Positions 16,243 through 20,935 of a stretch of DNA of 20,967 nucleotides are shown here, piece after piece. How positions within the stretch are numbered: the stretch's first letter is position 1; each line of letters starts with the position of its first letter. The DNA comes from a virus. The translations under genes and the position numbers were made by a program. The DNA is taken from IMG/VR virus record IMGVR_UViG_3300037245_000723, positions 1 through 20,967 of that record. One strand, 5' to 3'. The notes under the pieces were generated by a model that saw only the letters and a program-made list of their open reading frames with translations, had not been told where the DNA came from and made no database searches.

Positions 16243-16992
16243 TTAATTAACGTCCCAATTCTCAGACATAGCCATGAGGCCACCTGTTAACTGGATAAAA
16301 GTGTCCGTGATAGAACCTGTATCAAGGTCCGTAGTTCCCACGACAAAGGCTGCACTTGTTGCATTCAAGATGTGAAGCAGTGCAACTGGACAGTACAACT
16401 TGAGGTCAACCTGAGGCATTTCGAACTTCGCCCCTGTACTGGTAAGAACTTCGTCACCTGCAACCCACTCAGTCAGAACACCAGCTTGTGAAGCTGTAAC
16501 CAGAAACCACTGATCGTAGTCTTTGGTGATTGAAGCACCAACAGCGTTAACGGCTGTATGAGGTGCAATTTCCCACTTGGTGTCCCAAAGTGCAGACACG
16601 AAAGGCTCATTAGCTGGAGCTTCAGGGGTGTCAAGCAGGTTGGTTACTGAGGTGTGTGCTAAGGTACAACGTAGTCTGATCTGTGCTGTACCGTACCATC
16701 TGATGTCACCGAACACATAAGCAGTTGCTCCGGCCCATGCTGTCTTGGTAACTTCGACTGTGGAAGCGGAAATGTCAGTTCCAGTGTCGGCAGTTGCTAC
16801 AATAGGCTGACCATTGATGATCATTGCCTTGGTACCCGTAGCTTTAATGTTGGCTGGCACGGAATCGATTGCTACTGTCTGTGACTCACAATTAAACGTG
16901 TTCATTGCAGACACAAGATTCTGCATCGGTTTGTGACCGAACTTCTTTTCGATCTGTTCGATCTTTCTTACTGTTACTAAACTGTTTGCCAT
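16243..16992 (-). CDS. Structural protein with CBM-like core, paralogue 2
   Basis: A 249-residue protein, tandem paralogue of the next gene, with matching motifs along its full length (MANSLVTVRKIEQIEKKF, MNTFN, WAGATAYVFGDIRW, CTLAHTSVT, FEMPQVDLKLYCPVALLHI). Differences cluster in loop regions. SD AGGAGAACATC precedes ATG 16992. The preceding leader folds like the one before paralogue 1, so gene and leader were probably duplicated together. Likely a surface-exposed virion protein binding glycan or another virion protein. Confidence 0.8.
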   Translation of the reverse strand: MANSLVTVRKIEQIEKKFGHKPMQNLVSAMNTFNCESQTVAIDSVPANIKATGTKAMIINGQPIVATADTGTDISASTVEVTKTAWAGATAYVFGDIRWYGTAQIRLRCTLAHTSVTNLLDTPEAPANEPFVSALWDTKWEIAPHTAVNAVGASITKDYDQWFLVTASQAGVLTEWVAGDEVLTSTGAKFEMPQVDLKLYCPVALLHILNATSAAFVVGTTDLDTGSITDTFIQLTGGLMAMSENWDVN

Positions 16993-17004
16993 GATGTTCT
17001 CCTA

Positions 17005-17074
17005 TAAGGTCGGTGGTACCAGAAAGTCCACCTGTATGTTTGGCCCACTAACCTCTGGTTGTCAACGTGTGGGC
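17005..17074 (-). promoter_or_regulatory. Two-hairpin leader upstream of paralogue 2
   Basis: On the minus strand: GCCCAC/GTGGGC (17069-17074 with 17043-17048) enclosing AACC-AGA-GGTT and the sequence TTGACAACCAG. It is followed by GGTGG/CCACC (17028-17032 with 17012-17016), and then GACC and the SD. The arrangement is homologous to the leader at 16099-16190, but the stem bases differ in compensating ways. Confidence 0.5.
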
Positions 17075-17094
17075 TACCCTCCAATTGGTACAAC

Positions 17095-17238
17095 TTAATT
17101 TGTTGGTAATTCAGTACCACCTCTATTAGACTCAGGTGGAAAATCTGGATCTAAACCTTTGTTCGATTCTTTCCACTCTTTAATTTCTTTGTCTCTCCGT
17201 TTCTGTAGCTGTAGCTCTTTGAATTCTTTCATTTCCAT
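17095..17238 (-). CDS. Small charged protein, 47 residues
   Basis: Starts MEMKEFKELQLQKRRDKEIK and ends GGTELPTN. The N-terminal two thirds is a strongly charged helix, possibly coiled coil; the tail is Pro/Gly/Asn rich. ATG at 17238 is two bases after the lipoprotein stop (TAGCTATG); an AAGG in that gene's end may serve as SD, and a second ATG two codons on is also possible. It belongs to the membrane-protein/lipoprotein cluster by tight spacing. Function unknown. Confidence 0.6.
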   Translation of the reverse strand: MEMKEFKELQLQKRRDKEIKEWKESNKGLDPDFPPESNRGGTELPTN

Positions 17239-17240
17239 AG

Positions 17241-17705
17241 CTATGAAACCTTCATCTCTCTGATTCGTTTGTCTTCTTTTTCAAGGAACACTTTTGCTTC
17301 TTCTTCGGTCAGCACAACTGGTATAGCACCGTCTTTAGAAAACCCGTAAAAGGTTTTCGTCTGTGCATCAAAGAAGGCTGCAATCCGTTCTGTACCGTCA
17401 GGGTACTGCATGACAAGAATCGTGTACCGTTTCTCACCGTCCATGAAGTTCACCATGTAAGCTATGTCACCTAAAGGCATAGCAGCCCCTGGAACGTATG
17501 GCTTCTCGAAAAAGTTGGGTGTGGTTGCTGGCACAACGATGGTGTACATCTCACCGTTGTTACCTTCGATGCCGATGACTTTGTACTCTGCCTTGGCAAC
17601 AGTCTCAATGGACGATCCAAGTGGTGCAATCTTTCCTGTGACACAGCCAAGGCCCCCGACCATCAGTAGGAGTGCCATTGCTATGGTTATGAGTTTCGAT
17701 TTCAT
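17241..17705 (-). CDS. Putative phage lipoprotein
   Basis: A 154-residue protein with an N-terminal Lys-containing stretch, a hydrophobic segment (LITIAMALLLMVGG) and a cysteine at 21 in GLGC. This is a slightly unusual lipobox, since the -3 position is Gly rather than Leu. The mature part is soluble with several beta strands and a charged helical C-terminus (EEEAKVFLEKEDKRIREMK). If lipidated it would sit in the outer or inner membrane of a Gram-negative host. Candidate roles are a spanin component or superinfection exclusion. The upstream one-helix gene ends one base before its ATG. Confidence 0.7.
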   Translation of the reverse strand: MKSKLITIAMALLLMVGGLGCVTGKIAPLGSSIETVAKAEYKVIGIEGNNGEMYTIVVPATTPNFFEKPYVPGAAMPLGDIAYMVNFMDGEKRYTILVMQYPDGTERIAAFFDAQTKTFYGFSKDGAIPVVLTEEEAKVFLEKEDKRIREMKVS

Positions 17706-17706
17706 T

Positions 17707-17844
17707 TCATATGGTCCTCTTCTCTTTAAAGATTTTTCTGTAAAGTACCTTACAGCCCCAAGCTGTCACTACCAAAGCTGTGAACAGTGTGAGGCCAATC
17801 ATTATCGTGTAGTCGAGTATTGTGTCCTTTGTGGAGGCATCCAT
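17707..17844 (-). CDS. Small single-span membrane protein (holin- or spanin-like candidate)
   Basis: A 45-residue protein, MDASTKDTILDYTIMIGLTL then FTALVVTAWGCKVLYRKIFK and a short basic tail. One membrane helix spans roughly residues 9-34; the basic C-terminus predicts N-out, C-in. It starts two bases after the upstream stop and ends one base before the lipoprotein ATG (TGA-A-ATG), so the three genes are coupled. Small one-helix proteins beside a lipoprotein occur in phage lysis cassettes, but no endolysin is in the window, so a holin or inner spanin is only a candidate. Confidence 0.65.
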   Translation of the reverse strand: MDASTKDTILDYTIMIGLTLFTALVVTAWGCKVLYRKIFKEKRTI

Positions 17845-17846
17845 GT

Positions 17847-18044
17847 CTACTGGCTACCTCCATCGGACGTTTCTGCTTTCTTATAGACTGCTGTCCTGCC
17901 GTTACCCCACGATCTTAATTCAAGCTGTTCCCATTTTAGTTCAGTGACAGAACAAATTTCCCTTCTAATATGATCATACATTGGGTGATCTGTTTTCATG
18001 TTGATGAAATCGTCTGTGATTAAAACCAAGTAGTCTCGTTTCAT
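17847..18044 (-). CDS. Hypothetical protein, 65 residues
   Basis: Starts MKRDYLVLITDDFINMKTDH and ends KKAETSDGGSQ. Mixed alpha/beta and soluble, with no recognised motif. SD GGAGGGGGAA directly precedes ATG 18044, and a 6-bp hairpin lies just upstream of that. Two bases separate its stop from the small membrane-protein gene, so it is the first gene of a compact four-gene cluster (this gene, membrane protein, lipoprotein, charged protein). Function unknown. Confidence 0.7.
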   Translation of the reverse strand: MKRDYLVLITDDFINMKTDHPMYDHIRREICSVTELKWEQLELRSWGNGRTAVYKKAETSDGGSQ

Positions 18045-18056
18045 TTCCCCCTCCTA

Positions 18057-18076
18057 CTTGGGCTGTTCGTCCCAAG
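18057..18076 (-). promoter_or_regulatory. Hairpin abutting the SD of the 18044 gene
   Basis: On the minus strand CTTGGG-ACGAACAG-CCCAAG is followed at once by TAGGAGGGGGAAATG. There is no T-run, so it is not a standard terminator; it could influence ribosome access or mRNA processing. Confidence 0.45.
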
Positions 18077-18082
18077 GGCCGA

Positions 18083-18487
18083 TTATGTATAATAACCTCT
18101 CACTACTACTTGTACACTTGTCCATCCAGGTGCTGTTCCAGTTCCAAAGTATTCTATGACACCATTTACGTCACAAGAAACTTTGCCACCCCAAGGAAAA
18201 TTATCATTGGCAATCTGGTTCTTTGCTGTTAGTACGTTTATTGTATTCGTGTTACCATTTTTCCTAAACGAAAGGCTTTTGCCTTTAACAGTGTTAACCA
18301 TGGATAGTATTATTAGTTCTACTGCTGTGGCACCTACAGGAAGAATGCCAGCACCACCAGGACCAAGGTCCCAACCATTCCACGTTCCATCTAACGTCAG
18401 ACCTGTTTGGTCCACATCTACAGTAGCTGGATCTCCCCTATCAATATACTGTCCTGCAATAAGGACACCGCTAATTTTTTGTGCCAT
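18083..18487 (-). CDS. Tandem fibre-domain paralogue 1
   Basis: A 134-residue protein starting MAQKISGVLIAGQYIDRGDP. It shares ISGV-x-(I/V)AGQY(I/V)DRGD, P-x-GA-x-AVEL, SFRKNGN-x-N, a CDVN-x-VIEYF segment and a final VRGYYT with the two genes upstream. This small beta-rich domain recurs in phage structural proteins and probably trimerises, but I know no assigned function. ATG at 18487 overlaps the upstream stop by one base (TAATG). A longer in-frame start would intrude on the previous gene and is rejected. Confidence 0.8.
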   Translation of the reverse strand: MAQKISGVLIAGQYIDRGDPATVDVDQTGLTLDGTWNGWDLGPGGAGILPVGATAVELIILSMVNTVKGKSLSFRKNGNTNTINVLTAKNQIANDNFPWGGKVSCDVNGVIEYFGTGTAPGWTSVQVVVRGYYT

Positions 18488-18879
18488 TAGAAATACCATC
18501 CTCGTATATTTATTTCGATATTGTCCCATGCTCCTGGTGCGGGATTAGTGGCAAAGTACTCAATGACCCTGTTAACATCACAGGATACTTTTCCACCAAA
18601 CAGGTGTGTTACTGCTGCAACTAAGCACTTTCGTTCGAGAGCGTTCTTGTCATTTGAATTTCCGTTCTTTCTGAAAGACAGTAGCTTATCAATGTTACCC
18701 GTTACGAATTGAATTGCCAATTCTACTGCTATTGCACCTGCCGGAACTACGGAAGACATGTCCCAAGCTACCCAAGTACTATCAAGTGTCATGGCACCAT
18801 GGGCAAGATCGGATGAGGAATTATCTCCTCTGTCCACATATTGTCCTGCAATTGGGACACCACTAATTTTCTGTACCAT
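18487..18879 (-). CDS. Tandem fibre-domain paralogue 2
   Basis: A 130-residue protein starting MVQKISGVPIAGQYVDRGDN and ending INIRGWYF. It has the same block order as its neighbours, including FRKNGNSN and VSCDVNRVIEYF. SD AAGG lies a few bases before ATG 18879. The one-base stop/start overlap with the next copy suggests one translation unit and comparable amounts of the two proteins. Likely a virion surface component; copies may form mixed trimers or occupy different sites. Confidence 0.8.
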   Translation of the reverse strand: MVQKISGVPIAGQYVDRGDNSSSDLAHGAMTLDSTWVAWDMSSVVPAGAIAVELAIQFVTGNIDKLLSFRKNGNSNDKNALERKCLVAAVTHLFGGKVSCDVNRVIEYFATNPAPGAWDNIEINIRGWYF

Positions 18880-18931
18880 TTTATTACCTTACGTCCCTAC
18901 TTAAAGAACAGGACATCTTTTTACTTCTGAT

Positions 18932-19318
18932 TTATGTGTACCAACCGCCTACTGTTACGTTCTGTTTTGACCAAGTTATACCATCACTACCAAGATACTC
19001 TACAACCCTGCCCGAATCACAGGCCACAGTAAAATCATAGGTTATAGTGCCGTTCGCAACTATTGTTCTGGCTATGACAGCATTAGACGTATTGGAGTTA
19101 CCGTTTTTTCTAAATTGTAAGGCCTTTCCAGCTACATCACCTTGAATAGTTATTCTAAGAAGAACTGCTTTTGCACCAACAGGCACTATGGATGATAAAT
19201 CCAGATTTCTCCATGTATTGTCACTGGTGAAGTTTCCCACAACATAATCACCAGTTGAAGGATCTCCACGGTCAATGTATTGCCCTGCAACAGTGACTCC
19301 TGATATCGTTTGAACCAT
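18932..19318 (-). CDS. Tandem fibre-domain paralogue 3
   Basis: A 128-residue protein starting MVQTISGVTVAGQYIDRGDP and ending VTVGGWYT, with LDLSSIVPVGAKAV, FRKNGNSNTSN and VACDSGRVVEYL matching its neighbours. ATG at 19318 is chosen because GGAG lies seven bases upstream and the paralogues align from this residue. The open frame continues upstream for 51 codons through an orphan tRNA half and the structured segment, which is not coding. It is the first protein gene after the tRNA/ncRNA region, so late transcription may begin upstream of it. Confidence 0.8.
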   Translation of the reverse strand: MVQTISGVTVAGQYIDRGDPSTGDYVVGNFTSDNTWRNLDLSSIVPVGAKAVLLRITIQGDVAGKALQFRKNGNSNTSNAVIARTIVANGTITYDFTVACDSGRVVEYLGSDGITWSKQNVTVGGWYT

Positions 19319-19333
19319 AATTATACTCCACAG

Positions 19334-19359
19334 TGCTCTGCCAATTGAGCTACGGGCCG
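19334..19359 (-). pseudogene. Orphan tRNA 5' half
   Basis: The minus strand reads a tRNA-like 5' part: seven acceptor bases, TA at positions 8-9, then a perfect D-arm with GCTC/GAGC around AATTGGCA. After that, no anticodon stem, T-arm or matching 3' acceptor strand follows; instead an SD and a protein start codon appear within 16 bases. It looks like the remnant of a tRNA cut by recombination, or a D-arm mimic. A spliced or permuted tRNA was considered, but I find no partner half nearby. Confidence 0.6.
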
Positions 19360-19376
19360 ATTGATTGTTTGGTGGA

Positions 19377-19483
19377 GTCCGTTCGGTAGGGGCTTTAACC
19401 GCCGTGTACCTACTGGTAACTGCCGGACACCGACAGTCCTGAGTGGTTTCCCTGAGGTACCACGTGGTCACTTACCTCCTCAG
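19377..19483 (-). ncRNA. Structured segment downstream of the tRNA pair
   Basis: On the minus strand: CTGAG/CTCAG (19479-19483 with 19439-19443) encloses a 6-bp hairpin GAGGTA/TACCTC (19473-19478 with 19454-19459). A hairpin ACTGTC/GGCAGT (19432-19437 with 19419-19424) follows. Next is GTAGG/CCTAC (19409-19413 with 19386-19390) with an inner GGC/GCC. The loop of the ACTGTC hairpin can also pair with GGAC at 19377-19380. No ORF with an SD lies here. It may be the 3' part of a larger RNA that includes the tRNAs. Confidence 0.4.
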
Positions 19484-19496
19484 TCTCCGAAATTTT

Positions 19497-19571
19497 TGGA
19501 GCAGATGACAGGATTCGAACCTGCAACTTCGGGGTGGAAGCCCAACGTGTGACCGTTGACACCACACCTGC
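19497..19571 (-). tRNA. tRNA-Gly(TCC)
   Basis: A full cloverleaf with encoded CCA. Acceptor GCAGGTG pairs with CATCTGC (one G-T), the D-stem is GTGT/ACAC, and the anticodon stem TTGGG/CCCGA encloses loop CTTCCAC with anticodon TCC. The T-arm GCAGG-TTCGAAT-CCTGT and discriminator T complete it. It reads GGA codons. It lies four bases downstream of tRNA-Ala and is probably processed from the same transcript. Confidence 0.95.
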
Positions 19572-19575
19572 TCAA

Positions 19576-19651
19576 TGGTGGACCGTGTAGGGATCGAACC
19601 TACGACCTATTCCGTGCAAGGGAATTGCTCTCCCTGCTGAGCTAACAGCCC
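19576..19651 (-). tRNA. tRNA-Ala(TGC)
   Basis: A full cloverleaf with encoded CCA. Acceptor GGGCTGT pairs with ACGGTCC (two wobbles), the D-stem is GCTC/GAGC, and the anticodon stem ATTCC/GGAAT encloses loop CTTGCAC with anticodon TGC. The T-arm is GTAGG-TTCGATC-CCTAC. It reads GCA codons, which are common in the alanine-rich structural proteins here. Only five bases separate it from the structured domain upstream. Confidence 0.95.
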
Positions 19652-19656
19652 ACAAT

Positions 19657-19966
19657 GGAAAGATCATTCAGTTTCGATGTCAGTTACGTGCATCCGGCCT
19701 GACCACCATTGCACTGTAGTCGAATTGCCCTCTTTCCATAGTGGTGGCTTTTGTTTTTTCACAGGAATCAACCACCGAACCTGTCAATCTGTGGATGCTC
19801 CAGGGATCAAGTCCCTTCACACATCCATTGCACGGTTTTTTATTTCAGTCGGCCATACCGTGGGAAACCGACTACTTCATAAACTCTTTGTCTCCCAAGT
19901 AAGTTAAGTACTAAATCCTGGTTGTCAAGTGGTCGGCAACCCCCTTTAGGTCCGGAGACAACCTAA
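19657..19966 (-). ncRNA. Pseudoknot-rich putative noncoding RNA
   Basis: On the minus strand five successive folds are visible. (A) TTAGGT/ACCTAA whose loop TGTCTCC pairs with GGAGACA at 19889-19895. (B) AGTCGG/CCGACT whose loop CACGGT pairs with ACCGTG at 19831-19836, with a third loop GAAATAAAAA. (H) TGGATG/CATCCA with inner AGGGA/TCCCT. (C) ACAGG/CCTGT whose loop GGTGG pairs with CCACC at 19743-19747, across GAAAAAACAAAAG. (D) A closing stem GGAAAGA/TCTTTCC with TTCGA/TCGAA and a GTGCA/TGCAC, GTCAG/CTGAC pseudoknot. No credible ORF overlaps. tmRNA was considered, but its tRNA-like ends and tag are not seen. A GOLLD-like or novel phage RNA is possible. Confidence 0.6.
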
Positions 19967-20044
19967 GTAAGTGGTATAGCTCTGAAACAAAATTTAAAAT
20001 AATTTACTTTTGAACTGAATATGTATACGTATTTGTGTCAAAAC

Positions 20045-20084
20045 AATGGTATCAGGTGTCGTTAATGGTATCACGAATGGATCA
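20045..20084. repeat. Direct repeats AATGGTATCA
   Basis: Exact copies at 20045-20054 and 20064-20073, 19 bases apart, and a one-base-shorter variant AATGGATCA at 20076-20084. They lie just upstream (on the minus strand) of the TTGACA candidate. Candidate binding sites for a regulator or replication protein. Confidence 0.5.
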
Positions 20085-20119
20085 TATGAGGCGTTTATGA
20101 CCCGTATACGACTCAGGAC

Positions 20120-20187
20120 GTGGACACGTTTTACACACATGTACCCGTTGTGGACACGTTTTGCCACCAGAAAATGTGTTTTACCAC
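20120..20187. repeat. Direct repeats GTGGACACGTTTT and variant
   Basis: Exact 13-base copies at 20120-20132 and 20150-20162, 30 bases apart. A related TGTGTTTTACCAC at 20175-20187 resembles the sequence following the second copy. Near-integral helical spacing suggests protein-binding sites. Confidence 0.5.
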
Positions 20188-20567
20188 GGATGTCCATAAA
20201 TATAACCACAAATATCCGTAAGAGGCAACGGCATCGTTCCGATACCTGTACAAAGAATTGTATCCCCACGTACAATCTCTTGTAGGTATAGCTACAATAT
20301 AGCTACATCGTAGCTACCTTGGGAATCGTGCAAATGGGATAGCTGTGAAACTGGTTGCTGATACGTGTCGGATACCGTCTCAGATGCAGCTACTGATAGA
20401 TATGGGAATGCCAGCTTCTGCTATTAGTTACTGAGCTATACCAGCGTCCAGGTCTGTCGATAATATTGCCGTGTCGTGGACGTGGTGGCGTAAGGGACGT
20501 TCTGAGGTTCATTCGTGTATCCCTCTGATTCTCAGGATGGATATCCTCCGTCCCAGGTTTCCAAAAA

Positions 20568-20694
20568 CCTATAGAGATATATAAGTAGACAGTTACAATA
20601 GTAAGAGTACTGCGTACTACTGTTACTGTTAAACTGTAACTGTAACTGACAGCAATAGACAGTGATTCATATGATCTCTATAGATCTCTATAGG
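20568..20694. repeat. Three nested inverted repeats
   Basis: The outer arms are a perfect 11-bp pair CCTATAGAGAT (20568-20578) and ATCTCTATAGG (20684-20694). Inside are CAGTTAC (20590-20596) with GTAACTG (20636-20642 or 20643-20649), and an inner AGTAC-TGC-GTACT (20606-20618). The sequence is AT-rich. The 20621-20649 part is a run of TGTTACTGTT/AACTGTAACT units. It could be a cruciform-forming origin or control element. Confidence 0.6.
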
Positions 20695-20736
20695 AATCCC
20701 TTGTAGACATTGGCTCTCAGAAGGACCCGTCCGACC

Positions 20737-20771
20737 TTGCAATCATTGCAAGAAATATGCAATCATTGCAA
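20737..20771. promoter_or_regulatory. Two palindromic operator-like sites
   Basis: TTGCAATCATTGCAA at 20737-20751 is a perfect odd palindrome with a central C. A second copy of 14 of those bases lies at 20758-20771, its centre 20 bp away, about two helical turns. This geometry is typical of cooperative dimer binding by a repressor or activator. Confidence 0.6.
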
Positions 20772-20779
20772 CTTATACC

Positions 20780-20812
20780 TGTCACCATAAATTATCGGTG
20801 TCACCATAAATT
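20780..20812 (-). promoter_or_regulatory. Paired 14-bp direct repeats, possible phage promoter elements
   Basis: TGTCACCATAAATT occurs at 20780-20793 and 20799-20812. On the minus strand each reads AATTTATGGTGACA. The ATTTA and GGTGACA blocks are the same as in the SP6 RNA polymerase promoter, with one extra T between them. The left copy continues GGTATAAG. A single-subunit phage polymerase promoter is one reading, tandem operators another. Confidence 0.45.
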
Positions 20813-20903
20813 CTTATTTTAAAATATCCCGAAAAATAAAATACTGTCCTGGCTTGTGTACGAACCTATATGTTTCACTTACGAGTCCGGCCCGTCCAGA
20901 GTT

Positions 20904-20935
20904 CCCCCCCACGCCCCCGGTACCCTATCCCCCCC
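20904..20935 (-). other. Strong predicted G-quadruplex
   Basis: The minus strand has four G-runs of 7, 3, 5 and 7 bases separated by ATA, TACC and CGT, satisfying the usual G3+N1-7 rule. It lies in a gene-free control region with much lower GC on its left side. Confidence 0.7.

Larger units (their letters stand above)
19967..20567. other. Gene-free stretch with short repeats
   Basis: About 600 bases without a convincing gene. The open frames present lack SD sites and overlap repeats. It holds AATGGTATCA direct repeats (20045, 20064), GTGGACACGTTTT repeats (20120, 20150), and a bulged hairpin around TAGCTAC repeats at 20283-20318. A minus-strand TTGACA at 20036-20041 is a possible -35 for the downstream RNA, but no good -10 sits at 16-18 bases. 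Confidence 0.5.

Noticed and set aside
19319-19471. 51-codon N-terminal extension of the third fibre paralogue
   Set aside because: It reads through the tRNA half and structured segment, and the paralogues align only from the internal Met.
19965-19987. Minus-strand GTTTCAGAGCTAT resembling a Cas9 tracr/repeat sequence
   Set aside because: Only one short match, with no repeat-spacer array, anti-repeat or cas genes nearby.
19740-19990. Possible tmRNA gene
   Set aside because: Tandem pseudoknots fit, but I find no tRNA-like 5' and 3' ends that pair and no plausible tag ending in Ala-Ala; a short frame ending in FMK and a stop is not convincing.
19994-20275. 93-codon minus-strand frame
   Set aside because: It starts at TTG without an SD, has odd composition and overlaps direct repeats; a 79-codon plus-strand frame over the same bases is equally unsupported.
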